Shown here: positions 18,209 through 27,731 of the stretch, in pieces
Position numbering within the stretch: position 1 is the stretch's first letter
Layout: each line of letters opens with the position of its first letter
From: Defluviicoccus sp046348835
GTDB lineage: Bacteria; Pseudomonadota; Alphaproteobacteria; Rhodospirillales; Defluviicoccaceae
Assembly (NCBI GenBank): GCA_046348835.1
Contig: JAXMDM010000002.1
Coordinates: forward strand, 496,001-560,000
DNA length: 64,000 nucleotides
Direction: 5' to 3'
Made by a program: the position numbers and the translations under genes
The notes under the pieces: model-generated
Database searches by the model: none
Told to the model about the DNA's origin: nothing
What the model saw: the letters and a program-made list of their open reading frames with translations, nothing else

Positions 18209-19335
18209 TGCTGGAGGTGGAGATCCAGCACCGGTTTGCCGGATTTCGCCTCGACGTGGCGTTCGCCGGGCCGGCGGACGGTGTCACCGCGCTGTTCGGG
18301 CCGTCCGGCTGCGGCAAAACGACGGTCACCAATGCCATCGCCGGCCTGCTGCGGGTCGACGCCGGCCGCATCGTCTTCAATGGCGAGGCGCTCGTCGACC
18401 GGGCGCGGCGCATCGACCTGCCGGCGCGGCAGCGGCGGATCGGCTACGTGTTCCAGGAGCCGCGGCTGTTTCCTCACCTTTCCGTCGAAGGCAACCTGTT
18501 TTACGGCTGGCGGCGAGCCCCCGCGTCCGCCAGGCACATTGACCGGGAAAGCGTCATCGGCCTGCTCGGCCTGGGGCCGCTGTTGAAGCGCCGTCCGGCC
18601 GGGTTGTCGGGCGGCGAGAAGCAGCGGGTCGGCCTCGGCCGGGCGTTGCTGGCGCAGCCGCGGCTGTTGCTCATGGATGAGCCGCTCGCCGCGCTCGACC
18701 GGGATCGCAAGGCCGACATCATCCCTTACATCGCCCAGCTTCGTGCCGCCTTCGGCCTGCCCATCGTCTATGTCAGTCACGCCATCGAAGAGGTGGCGCG
18801 TCTTGCCGATCATGTCGTCCTGATGGAGAACGGCCGGGTGACCGGAGCCGGTCCGGTCGCGGATATCATGGCCGATCTCGATCTGTTCGACGGCATGGAT
18901 GCCTTCGAAGCCGGCGCCGTGGTCGGCGTCGAGGTGGCGGACCACGACGAACGCTTCCAGCTCACCCGGCTCCGCTTCGGTCCCGGCCACGACCTGGTGG
19001 TCCCGGGCATCCTCGGCGAGGTGGGCGCTCGCCTGCGCGCACGCATCCGCGCCCGGGACATCATGCTCGCCCTCGATCGACCGGTGGACATCAGCGCCAT
19101 CAACGTGATCCCTGCGGTGGTGACCGACGTTCGTCGCCAAGTGGGTCCCTATGCGGAGGTGCAGGTGCGGATCGGATCGACGGTCCTCGTCGCCCGCATC
19201 ACCCGGCAGTCGGCGGATCGCCTCGATCTGGCTCCCGGCCGCCGGCTGTTCGCGGTGATCAAGTCGGTGGCGATCGACCGCGGCAGCCTTGGCCCGCATG
19301 GTCCCGGATTCGCGTCTCGCTCGTCGTTCCGCTGA
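18208..19335 (+). CDS. modC: Molybdate ABC transporter ATP-binding protein ModC
   Basis: This 375-residue ATPase drives molybdate import with ModB. It has a Walker A (GPSGCGKTT, near residue 31), Q-loop (YVFQEPRLF), signature LSGGEKQR, Walker B LLLMDEPLAALD and H-loop YVSHAIEEVARLAD. The C-terminal third (about 290-355, containing INVIPAVVTDV and ARITRQSADRLDLAPG) is a Mop/TOBE domain that binds oxyanions, as expected for ModC. It shares its start with the modB stop. No further mod gene follows. Confidence 0.93.
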   Translation: MLEVEIQHRFAGFRLDVAFAGPADGVTALFGPSGCGKTTVTNAIAGLLRVDAGRIVFNGEALVDRARRIDLPARQRRIGYVFQEPRLFPHLSVEGNLFYGWRRAPASARHIDRESVIGLLGLGPLLKRRPAGLSGGEKQRVGLGRALLAQPRLLLMDEPLAALDRDRKADIIPYIAQLRAAFGLPIVYVSHAIEEVARLADHVVLMENGRVTGAGPVADIMADLDLFDGMDAFEAGAVVGVEVADHDERFQLTRLRFGPGHDLVVPGILGEVGARLRARIRARDIMLALDRPVDISAINVIPAVVTDVRRQVGPYAEVQVRIGSTVLVARITRQSADRLDLAPGRRLFAVIKSVAIDRGSLGPHGPGFASRSSFR

Positions 19336-19418
19336 TCGGGCGAGGGTTCGGCTTGTATAAGAAAATAGTCCTATGATATAACATCACAGCTATTTTCACC
19401 CGCTGTCTCGGCAGGTCG

Positions 19419-21194
19419 ATGCCTGATCATGCGCGAACCTTCGAACTGGGTCTGGTCATGGCCGGCGCCTGTTCGGCCGGTGCCTACACCGCGGGCGTCA
19501 TCGATTTTCTGTTCGAGGCGCTGGCCGCCTGGGAGACCGCGAAGACGACCGGAGACCCGGCCGTGCCGGATCACGATGTGATGATCCGTGCCGTCTCCGG
19601 CACGTCGGCGGGCGGCATCGTCGCCGCCTTGATCGGCATGCTGCCGATGACCGGGCATTACCCGGTCTCGGACCTGGCCAACGCCGCCACCGGCGATGAG
19701 CCGGCGAACGCCCGGCGCAATCTCCTCTACAAGAGCTGGGTCCGTGATATCGATATTCGCGGGCTGCTGGCGCCGGGCGACATCGACAAGGAGACCGGCC
19801 ATGTTCCGTCGCTGCTTAACGGCGAGGCCGTGGTCGCCGTGGCCGATGCGGCGATCGCCAGCGTCCGCGCTGCCCTGCGGCAGCCGTTGCCGCCGCCGCC
19901 CCGCTTCCTCGCCAATCCGCTGCAGCTCTTCATCTGCTTCACCAACATGCAGGGCGTCCCCTACGTCATCCGCATGGAATCGGCGTGCGGGATCCGCGGC
20001 CACTGGGTGACCAGCCATGCCGGCTGCGCCCAGTTCGCGGTATTCGGCGCCGGCGACCGCACGCCGGAGGGAAGGCCGCCCGGTGCGATCGTGGTCAACA
20101 GTCCGGATACCGTCGGTTTCCCCGCCCTCGACGGATGGACCTGGCTGCGGGACGCGGCGCTGGCCAGTTCGGCTTTCCCTGGCGGCCTTCCCGCCCGCCC
20201 CTTCCGCCATAAGCGGGCGTATCGGGAGGGCCGAAGCTGGTTCGGGCCGGGCAGCCTGCCCATTCCGGACGATGCCGTGGACATCTCGCCGTTACTCTTC
20301 CGTGCCGGCGCCGACAGCCCGGAATTCTGGTGCGTCGACGGCGGGCTCATCAACAACGAGCCGCTGGAGTATGCCCGCGCCGCCATCAACCTGGCGCGGG
20401 GGCCGAAGCCGGCCGCCGATCCGAAGGGGGCCGACCGGTCGATCCTGCTTATCGACCCGTTCCCCGGCGACGAGGCCTCGTTCGCGTTCGAACGCAGCGA
20501 CGCGCCGGACATGCTTTCGTCGGTGGTCTCGCTGTTATCCATCTTGCGCGCCCATGCCCAGTTCAAGCCGGACGAGGTGCTGAAGGCCCTCGACGACGAT
20601 GTCCGCACCCGCTGCCTGATCGCGCCCTCGCGCGAGGAGGGCACCGGCGGCGAGGCCAACCTGGCGTCGAGTGGACTGGCCGGGTTCGCCGGCTTCCTCA
20701 ACGAGCAGTTCCGCATGCACGACTTTCAACTCGGCCGGCAGAACTGTCAGAGCTTCTTGCGCGATCACTTCTACCTGCACCTGGACAATCCCATCGTTCG
20801 CCCCTGGGTGGCGCGGGTGCAGGCGGAGCACCCGGAGGTCCTGGCGTCCTATCAGCCCCTCATTCCCACCACATACGGCACCTGCGAGCTGGGAGAGGAG
20901 TTCGTCCAGGTGGTGCCGCTGATCGGTGCGGCGCGCACGCCGGTCGTCGCCCGCGACTGGCCCAAGCTCACCCGGAACGCGGCGATCCGACCGCTGGTGC
21001 CGCTTGTTTCCGCCCGGTCGCGGGCGATCGTCCCCGGCGCCGTGCGCAGCCTTCTGTCGCGCCTCGGCATCACCGACCGGCGCCTGATCGGACGGGTCAT
21101 CCGGGCGGTGGCGTCGGACGTGATCACCGACAAGGTGGCACAGACGCTGCTCGCCGCCATCGAACAGGACCTGGTGTCACGGCGGTTGCTCTGA
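19419..21194 (+). CDS. Patatin-like phospholipase/lipid hydrolase
   Basis: This 591-residue protein has the patatin Ser-Asp dyad: the oxyanion loop MAGACSAGAYTAGV (about 14-27), nucleophile Ser63 in GTSAGG, and Asp near residue 306 in VDGGLINNEPL. A long C-terminal region of about 250 residues follows with no motif I recognise. There is no signal peptide, so it probably acts in the cytoplasm or at the inner face of the membrane. The natural lipid substrate is unknown. It is longer than the minimal patatin domain of about 300 residues. Confidence 0.85.
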   Translation: MPDHARTFELGLVMAGACSAGAYTAGVIDFLFEALAAWETAKTTGDPAVPDHDVMIRAVSGTSAGGIVAALIGMLPMTGHYPVSDLANAATGDEPANARRNLLYKSWVRDIDIRGLLAPGDIDKETGHVPSLLNGEAVVAVADAAIASVRAALRQPLPPPPRFLANPLQLFICFTNMQGVPYVIRMESACGIRGHWVTSHAGCAQFAVFGAGDRTPEGRPPGAIVVNSPDTVGFPALDGWTWLRDAALASSAFPGGLPARPFRHKRAYREGRSWFGPGSLPIPDDAVDISPLLFRAGADSPEFWCVDGGLINNEPLEYARAAINLARGPKPAADPKGADRSILLIDPFPGDEASFAFERSDAPDMLSSVVSLLSILRAHAQFKPDEVLKALDDDVRTRCLIAPSREEGTGGEANLASSGLAGFAGFLNEQFRMHDFQLGRQNCQSFLRDHFYLHLDNPIVRPWVARVQAEHPEVLASYQPLIPTTYGTCELGEEFVQVVPLIGAARTPVVARDWPKLTRNAAIRPLVPLVSARSRAIVPGAVRSLLSRLGITDRRLIGRVIRAVASDVITDKVAQTLLAAIEQDLVSRRLL

Positions 21195-21355
21195 GTTCCT
21201 CGCCGGACCTTTTCTAGCCGGCAGATCGCTTGCACCCGAACCGGGAAAGGGGCGAAACTTCGCCAACAGGAGGCGCCTCGGCGGGCGCGGAGCCGCTATG
21301 ATCGCCGCCAAGGCGGAACGCGCTGCGACAGCATGACCGGTGCGGAGGAGGAGGG

Positions 21356-24097
21356 GTGACGAGCGACCCGGAACGTCAGCGGCTGGCTGAGGAAAGCGAA
21401 AAGGGCACACCCTGGTCCCGGTGGGGACCTTATCTCAGCGAGCGGCAGTGGGGGACGGTCCGCGAAGATTACAGCGAGACCGGGGACGCCTGGGAGTATC
21501 TCACCCACGATCAGGCCCGCTCGCGCGCCTATCGTTGGGGCGAGGACGGACTCGCCGGACTGTGCGACGATGCGCAATATCTGTGCTTCGCCCTGGCGCT
21601 TTGGAACGGCCGGGATTCGATCCTCAAAGAACGCCTGTTCGGGCTCAGCAACTCCGAAGGCAACCACGGGGAGGATGTCAAAGAGTACTACTTCTATCTC
21701 GATAGTACGCCTACTCATTCTTACATGAAATACCTTTATAAATATCCACAGAATGAATTTCCATACGAGGATCTTCTTACCACCAATAGGCGACGGAGTG
21801 CGGCGGAACCCGAGTATGAGCTGCTGGACACCGGCATTTTCGATCGTGACCGCTACTTCGATGTATTTGTCGAGTACGCCAAGGCGGTGCCCGACAATAT
21901 CCTGATCAAGATCACTGTTCTCAATCGCGGCGAGGAGGCGGCGGGTCTTCACCTCCTGCCGACGCTTTGGTTTCGCAACACCTGGTCGTGGGAGCCTGGC
22001 GCCGCCAAACCCTGCCTCCAACAGGGAAGCAACCGACCCGGCTGCCGCGCCATATCGGCAACCCATGCCGTCCTCGGCGAGCGGTTCCTTTTCTGCGAAG
22101 GGGCGCCCGAGGTCCTGTTTACCGAGAACGAGACCAATCGCGCCCGCCTCTTCGGCGAGGCCAACCCCGGTCCCTTCGTCAAGGACGCCTTCAACGAATA
22201 CCTGATCCACGGCAGCCGCGAGGCGGTCAACCCGGCGCGCATGGGCACCAAGGCGGCCGCCCATTATTACCTCCAGGTTCCGCCCAAGGGGACGCAGGTG
22301 ATCCGGCTTCGCCTGACCGATTCCGGCCTCACCGGCCGCTTCGGCCTGTTCGGGGGCGCATTCGAGAAAACCCTCAGCCAGCGGCGGGCGGAGGCCGACC
22401 TGTTCTACCAGACGCTCATGCCCGAACACACCGACGCGGATTCCAAACGGGTGCTGCGCCAGGCGCTGGCCGGACTGCTGTGGACGAAGCAATATTTCCT
22501 CTATGACGTAAATACTTGGCTGAAAGAGCATACCGGGCCGAAGGGGCGCGCCGACGGCCCGGAGCGAACGCTGCGGCGCAAGATGCGCAACCGCGACTGG
22601 TTCCACATGCTCAACGCCGATGTGATCTCGGTGCCGGACAAGTGGGAGTACCCCTGGTATTCCGCCTGGGACCTGGCTTTTCACGCCATCCCCCTCTCCC
22701 TCGCCGATTCCGAATACGCCAAGAGCCAACTGGAGCTGATCCTCCGCGAAGACTATCTGCATCCCAACGGCCGGCTGCCCGCCTGCGAGTGGAACTTCGG
22801 TGACACGCATCCGCCCGTCCACGCCTGGGCGGTGTATGCGGTCTACCTCATCGATGCCCGACAGCGGGGCGGCCACGGCGACATCGAATTCCTGAAGCTC
22901 TCCTTCCAGAAGTTGCTCACCAACTTCACCTGGTGGATGAACCGCACTGACCGGAAGGGAGACACCGTCCTCGAGGGCGGCTTTCTCGGCCTCGACACCA
23001 TGGGCCTGCTGGATCGCCCGGTGTCGGTTACGGGCGGCCGGGTCGAAAAATCGGACGCGGCCGCCTGGTCGGCCTTCTATGCACTGCAGATGCTGCGGAT
23101 CGCCATCGAGATGACCCGGCAGGAGCCGGCGTACGAGGACATGGCGCTGAAGTTCATGGAAAACTTCCTATGGATCGCCTCGCCGACGGGGTACCCCGAA
23201 GACGGCGGTGATCTATGGGATGAAGCGGAAGGATTCTTCTACGACCGACTGCGCTTTCCCGACGGCCAGGTGATGCGCCTGAAGGTGCGGTCGGCGGCCG
23301 GGCTGTTGCCCCTCGCCGCGGCGGCGGTGATTCCGGCGGAGGTGGTCGACCGTTTTCCGTCCCTCGTCGCCAAGGCGCGCAACTTCTTCGAGCGGCGGCC
23401 GGATGCCTCTTGGCTTTCCTCGGTGGCACAGTCGGGAGTGAACGGCCGCCGCCTCCTCAACGTCCTCGGCGAACGGAAGCTGCGACGCATTCTTACCCGC
23501 ATGCTGGACGAGAACGAGTTCCTCTCCGACTACGGCATCCGGTCGCTGTCGAAAGTGCACGAAGGCAAACCTTTCACCTTCGCCATCGGCGCCGACACCT
23601 ACACCATCGCCTACGAGGCGGGGGAATCCACCACCCGGCGGTTCGGCGGCAACAGCAACTGGCACGGCCCCATCTGGATGCCCATCAACGTGCTGCTCAT
23701 TCGCGGGCTCTTGACCCATTACCTCTACTACGGCGACGCGTTCAAAGTGGAGTGTCCCACCGGCTCCGGTCAGCTAAAGACCCTGTACGACGTGGCGATC
23801 GATCTCAGCCGCCGTCTCACCGCAGTTTTTCTTCGCGATTCCGACGGCCGTCGCCCGGTGAACGGCGGGTCGGAGCCGTTCCGACGCGACCCCGACTGGA
23901 GCGATCATCTGCTGTTCTATCAATACTTCGACGGCGACACGGGCCAGGGCCTGGGTGCCAGCCATCAGACCGGCTGGACCGCCCTGGTAGCGTCGCTCAT
24001 GTCCTTCATGGCCAAAGTGAGCGCGGCGGAATTCCTTCGCACCGGCGACAAAGCCTCGGAGGACCCGGTGATCCTCGATCCCAGGAAAAGGCGTTGA
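21356..24097 (+). CDS. GH63/MGH1-like glycoside hydrolase (large glucosidase-like protein)
   Basis: This 913-residue protein resembles the bacterial GH63-type proteins with an (alpha/alpha)6 barrel. The N-terminal part begins WGPYLSERQWGTVREDYS, and the barrel includes WEYPWYSAWDLAFHAIPL, YLHPNGRLPACEWNFGDTHPP and GGNSNWHGPIWMPINVLLI. These tryptophan-rich motifs are characteristic. The likely role is hydrolysis of an alpha-linked glucoside or glucosylglycerate-type compound; the exact substrate is unknown. A GTG start follows a strong GGAGGAGGAG site. Bases 21,690-21,790 are locally AT-rich. The gene may belong functionally with the trehalose and glucan genes, but no operon link is seen. Confidence 0.8.
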   Translation: MTSDPERQRLAEESEKGTPWSRWGPYLSERQWGTVREDYSETGDAWEYLTHDQARSRAYRWGEDGLAGLCDDAQYLCFALALWNGRDSILKERLFGLSNSEGNHGEDVKEYYFYLDSTPTHSYMKYLYKYPQNEFPYEDLLTTNRRRSAAEPEYELLDTGIFDRDRYFDVFVEYAKAVPDNILIKITVLNRGEEAAGLHLLPTLWFRNTWSWEPGAAKPCLQQGSNRPGCRAISATHAVLGERFLFCEGAPEVLFTENETNRARLFGEANPGPFVKDAFNEYLIHGSREAVNPARMGTKAAAHYYLQVPPKGTQVIRLRLTDSGLTGRFGLFGGAFEKTLSQRRAEADLFYQTLMPEHTDADSKRVLRQALAGLLWTKQYFLYDVNTWLKEHTGPKGRADGPERTLRRKMRNRDWFHMLNADVISVPDKWEYPWYSAWDLAFHAIPLSLADSEYAKSQLELILREDYLHPNGRLPACEWNFGDTHPPVHAWAVYAVYLIDARQRGGHGDIEFLKLSFQKLLTNFTWWMNRTDRKGDTVLEGGFLGLDTMGLLDRPVSVTGGRVEKSDAAAWSAFYALQMLRIAIEMTRQEPAYEDMALKFMENFLWIASPTGYPEDGGDLWDEAEGFFYDRLRFPDGQVMRLKVRSAAGLLPLAAAAVIPAEVVDRFPSLVAKARNFFERRPDASWLSSVAQSGVNGRRLLNVLGERKLRRILTRMLDENEFLSDYGIRSLSKVHEGKPFTFAIGADTYTIAYEAGESTTRRFGGNSNWHGPIWMPINVLLIRGLLTHYLYYGDAFKVECPTGSGQLKTLYDVAIDLSRRLTAVFLRDSDGRRPVNGGSEPFRRDPDWSDHLLFYQYFDGDTGQGLGASHQTGWTALVASLMSFMAKVSAAEFLRTGDKASEDPVILDPRKRR

Positions 24098-24127
24098 CGG
24101 CCGCACGCCGGGGTCGGGGGAATGGTC

Positions 24128-24778
24128 TCAGGTAACCGCCAGCGCCGCGACCCCCAGCAGGCTGGCGATGAGGGCGAGGGCGGCAATGCCGGATCCGACC
24201 CCCACCAGTAGCGCCACCCCGTCGCCTTCGATCAGGCCGATGGCGATGATGGCGACGGCGATGCCCGGCAGGACATTGCCGATGACCGGGATCGGCATGG
24301 TGATGATGATGGCGAGGACGACGATGGCCAAACCGGCCAGCCGCTCGAACACGCCTGTGGTGAGCCAGCTCAGCCGTGGCCGACACAGCCGCTCGATGCG
24401 GCGCAGCGCCGGGAGCACCTTACCCAGACCGGTGCGGAAAGCGCTGCGGGCGATGCTGCGCCGGCGGATGAAGCCGGGGACCCACGGCTGCCGCAGACCG
24501 ATGAGGAGCTGGAGCGCGAGGAGCGTCAGAATCGCCCCGAAAACCGTGCTTCCGCCCGGCGGCTGCGGCAGCACGTTGATGACGGCGAGGATAAGAAGCA
24601 CGAACCCGAAGGTGCGATCACCCAGTCCCTGCAGAACCTCCGACAACGCCAGCCTTTCGTCGGGGGCGTCGGCGATGGCGACGAGGATGTCCGACGCGCG
24701 GAGGCGATCCGCCGTTGCGGGGGCGGTGGCGAGCAGCGGTTGGAGCGGCCGCCCCAAGTCTCCTGCCAGTTCGTTCAC
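24128..24778 (-). CDS. exoD: ExoD family exopolysaccharide synthesis protein
   Basis: This integral membrane protein of about 216 residues matches the ExoD family. It opens with a soluble part resembling LSEVLQGLGDRTFGFVLLIL and continues with NVLPQPPGGSTVFGAILTLLALQLLIG, WVPGFIRRRSI and several C-terminal helices (VLAIIITMPIPVIGNVLPGIAVAII). Rhizobial ExoD affects exopolysaccharide production and alkali tolerance; the mechanism is unknown. I use the GTG at 24778, preceded by GAGGATCGG. An ATG at 24874 would add an Arg/Pro-rich stretch that looks non-coding. Confidence 0.83.
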   Translation of the reverse strand: MNELAGDLGRPLQPLLATAPATADRLRASDILVAIADAPDERLALSEVLQGLGDRTFGFVLLILAVINVLPQPPGGSTVFGAILTLLALQLLIGLRQPWVPGFIRRRSIARSAFRTGLGKVLPALRRIERLCRPRLSWLTTGVFERLAGLAIVVLAIIITMPIPVIGNVLPGIAVAIIAIGLIEGDGVALLVGVGSGIAALALIASLLGVAALAVT

Positions 24779-24966
24779 CTCGATCCGATCCTCACGAGCA
24801 CGGTCCCGATGACCGGCCTCCCGAGACGGGGGAAGGCGATCGCCGAGCCGGGGAGCTAAGCAACCAACTTCCATGATGTGGCCGGAAGATCCGATGCCGC
24901 AAGCGAAAATCGCCTTTTCGTGAGCACCGGCGCCGGCAGGCCACCGATCGAGGATGGTCGTGTCGG

Positions 24967-26307
24967 TTAAAAATACCGCCACTGAATGTAGGCGTGGGCC
25001 ACGGCGACATGGAGCAGCATCAGCGGGAAAGCCACCTTCGAGTAAGTGAGAAAGCGGAAGGGTATGCCGTTGCGTTCGGCAATGCCGGCGACGGTGAGGT
25101 TGGCGGAGGCGCCGATCAGGGTACCGTTGCCGCCGAGACAGGCTCCGAGGGAAAGAGCCCACCACAAGGGATCGATCACCTCCGGGCCGCCGAACGACGG
25201 GCCCATGGCCTTGATCAGCGGAATCATCGTCGCCACGAACGGGATGTTGTCGACGATCGCCGACAGCACGGCCGACGCCCAGAGGACGCTAAAGCCGGTC
25301 AGCTCCAGGTTACCGCCGGTGACCTCGACCAGCTTGTGGGCGAGGAGGCGAAGCACTCCGGCATGCTCGACGCCGGCGACCACCATGAACAGGCCGATGA
25401 AGAAGAAGATGGTGATCCACTCGACCTCGTTGAAAACCTTGGTGACGTTTTCCGACTGATCCTCGGCCGACTTGCCGACGTTGTCGAGCAGGAGCAGGAC
25501 GGCGGCACCGGCCATCCCGATGGTGCCGGCCTCGAGGCCGATGAAGCGCGAGGTGACGAAGGCGGCAATGACCGCGGCCACCACCAGGAGCGCCTTCTTC
25601 AGGAGACCGGGATCGGTGATCGCCTTGCGTTCGTCGAAGCCCATCACATGGCGGCGGGCCTCGGCGGTGGCATGCATCTTCCGGCCCCAGAGCAGCTGCA
25701 TCGAGACCAGATGCAAGACCAGGATGACGACGATCACCGGCGTCAGGTTGATGACGAACTGGTTGAACGAGAGGTCGACGAGGGTGCCGATGAGAATGTT
25801 GGGCGGATCGCCGATCAGGGTTGCCGTCCCGCCGATGTTGGAGGCGAGGATCTGGGAGAAGAGGAACGGGTACGGGTTCACCCGCAACGCCTCGGTGATC
25901 GCCAGGGTGACCGGCACCACCAGAAGGACGGTGGTCACGTTGTCGAGAAAGGCGGAGACCACCGCCGTCACCGCGGCCAGCATGGCGAGGATGCCGGCCG
26001 GACTCGCCCGGACCATCTTCGCCGAGCGAATGGCCAGGTACTCGAAGATGCCGGACTTTCGGGTGATGGAGACGATGATCATCATCCCGACGAGGAGACC
26101 GATGGTGTTAAAATCGATCCCGGCGATGGCCTCTTTCTGATCGAGGAGGCCGGTGATGATCATCAGCATCGCGCCCAGCAGGGCGATGATCGCCCGGTTG
26201 AGCTTCTCGCTGATGATCACCGCATAGGTGAGAATGAGAATGGTGGTGGCCAGCCACAGAGGGTCGAGACCGAAGATCACACCCGTAGCCGCTGCGTGCC
26301 CTTCCAC
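24967..26307 (-). CDS. ArsB/NhaD-type SLC13-like ion transporter
   Basis: This protein of 446 residues is an inner-membrane transporter of the ion-transporter superfamily with about 11 hydrophobic helices. Duplicated motifs are clear: VVSAFLDNVTTVLLVVPVT and SNIGGTATLIGDPPNILIG in the first half, then LSAIVDNIPFVATMIPLI and CLGGNGTLIGASANL in the second. The family includes NhaD Na+/H+ antiporters and ArsB; the ion here is not determined. A GTG start follows GGGGGAGG seven bases upstream. The gene begins 26 bp after the end of a CBS-domain gene, so the two are probably cotranscribed and functionally linked. Confidence 0.87.
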   Translation of the reverse strand: MEGHAAATGVIFGLDPLWLATTILILTYAVIISEKLNRAIIALLGAMLMIITGLLDQKEAIAGIDFNTIGLLVGMMIIVSITRKSGIFEYLAIRSAKMVRASPAGILAMLAAVTAVVSAFLDNVTTVLLVVPVTLAITEALRVNPYPFLFSQILASNIGGTATLIGDPPNILIGTLVDLSFNQFVINLTPVIVVILVLHLVSMQLLWGRKMHATAEARRHVMGFDERKAITDPGLLKKALLVVAAVIAAFVTSRFIGLEAGTIGMAGAAVLLLLDNVGKSAEDQSENVTKVFNEVEWITIFFFIGLFMVVAGVEHAGVLRLLAHKLVEVTGGNLELTGFSVLWASAVLSAIVDNIPFVATMIPLIKAMGPSFGGPEVIDPLWWALSLGACLGGNGTLIGASANLTVAGIAERNGIPFRFLTYSKVAFPLMLLHVAVAHAYIQWRYF

Positions 26308-26332
26308 GACGAAACCTCCCCCTTTTTTGGGA

Positions 26333-26813
26333 TTAGGATTGCCCGGACACGTGGGACAGCAGGTCCCAGGCGGAGATGACGCCGACAAGCTTGCCCGTGC
26401 CCCTGTCCACAACCGGCAAGATCGTTCGCGCCCGGTGCAACACATGGGTCGTGTGCGGGAGTGTCCGGGTTGACCACCGGTCCCGCCGTATCGAGGAAAT
26501 CCTTGACCGGATCGCCGGCGATGGCCCGGAACCGCTGCGTTAATGTCTCGGCGGACTCCCCCGCCGCCATCGCCTCGACGATGCGGGAGACATTATCGTA
26601 CGCCCCCTCTATCTTGGTTATGCCCGGCAGCAGCCGCGCCAGCAGCACACTGCGCAGGAACATTCCGAGATAAACGCCATCGGCCGATACCACCGGCAGA
26701 CCCAATTGGCGATGCTTCAAGAGCAGACCGAGGGCGGACGAAACCGTATCGTTCGGCGCGACCGTCACCGGCTGCGGGGTCATAAACGACCCGCAGGTTG
26801 GTTCAGCGGCCAT
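26333..26813 (-). pseudogene. CBS-domain protein gene with a frameshift in the second CBS motif
   Basis: The first frame encodes an intact N-terminal CBS motif (MTPQPVTVAPNDTVSSALGL, then LPVVSADGVYLGMFL). Near 26440-26465 homology moves to another frame, which reads THVLHRARTILPVVDRGTG and VGVISAWDLLSHVSG before a stop at 26333. That matches the end of the paralogue at 26968-27438. Without the shift the reading frame runs into the transporter gene with no CBS similarity. The span of 481 bp is not a multiple of three. This is either a recent inactivating indel or a sequencing error. CBS pairs bind adenine nucleotides and here probably gate the adjacent transporter (inference). Confidence 0.75.
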
Positions 26814-26967
26814 GATCCGTGACTTCGACGGTTCTTGCGATCATTGGCGCTGTTCCTTGTCCCCTCGCTCCCTACCGGACCCTTAGAGGCAGACGTTTCG
26901 TGAGGCAAGGCGTGACAGACGGCGAGGAAGAGCGAGGGCCCCGCGCCAAGGGGCCTCGAATGCCGCC

Positions 26968-27438
26968 TCAGCGGCTCATTCGCAGGCCGTTGATGGCGTC
27001 CCAGGTCGAAATCATGCCGAGAAGCCGGCCGGTCGCCGGGGCGACGACGGGGACGAAATTGCGGGTGCGGAAAACGATCCGCAACGCGGCGATGATCGGT
27101 TCATCGGGACCGACAACCGGCACCGTGGTGTCCGAACACGGACCGACCAGGTAGTCGGAGACCGCCGCCAGACGCTTGTGCATCTCCGCAAGGACCTGGT
27201 CCTGCTCACCTCCATCCGGCCACGGACCCTGGCCTTGGCCCTGCTCCGGGCCGACGATCGCCGGCAGGAGCAGGCCGAAGAGACGGCTCTTGGCGAACAC
27301 ACCCAGATAGCGGTCGTCATCCTCCACCACCGGCAACGCCAGCGTTCGATGCAAGAGCAGCATCTCCACCGCCACCCCGATCGTATCGTCCCGCTTCAGC
27401 TTCGGCGGCCGGGGGGTCATGATGCTTCGGCATCTCAT
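26968..27438 (-). CDS. CBS-domain pair protein
   Basis: This 156-residue protein consists of two CBS motifs. The first is about residues 4-55 (IMTPRPPKLKRDDTIGVAVE, then LPVVEDDDRYLGVF). The second is about 105-152 (VPVVGPDEPIIAALRIVF, then VPVVAPATGRLLGMISTWD). An insert of about 45 Gly/Gln-rich and acidic residues separates them. Such pairs bind AMP, ATP or related ligands and regulate channels or transporters. It is the intact paralogue of the frameshifted gene that follows it, and both precede the ArsB/NhaD-type transporter, so tandem duplication is likely. Confidence 0.85.
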   Translation of the reverse strand: MRCRSIMTPRPPKLKRDDTIGVAVEMLLLHRTLALPVVEDDDRYLGVFAKSRLFGLLLPAIVGPEQGQGQGPWPDGGEQDQVLAEMHKRLAAVSDYLVGPCSDTTVPVVGPDEPIIAALRIVFRTRNFVPVVAPATGRLLGMISTWDAINGLRMSR

Positions 27439-27731
27439 CGGTCATCTCCGCCGCGGCGATTCGCCTCGAAGACCCGCCATGCGACATCTTTTTCGTCCAC
27501 ACCGGCAGGGCGGGCGAAGGCTGCAAGACGTTTCGTTGTGCGTCGGCCGCGAGGTCGCGGCTGAGCACAAATGGGCTATTGAGCGCGCGGACCGTCCGAT
27601 CCGGACAGGATCAGGCCGTGACAGGCGCGCTCCACAAGCCTAGGACCACCGACCCTCGGCCGACAAGGGCGAACCGCAAGAAGGGCTCGGGGCGCTCCCG
27701 CCGTGCCCGCGCCGCGGGCGGATGGCGGCCA

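Noticed and set aside
19353..19377. TTGTAT and TATGAT boxes upstream of the patatin-like gene
   Set aside because: The spacing is only 13 bases, too short for a normal sigma-70 promoter.
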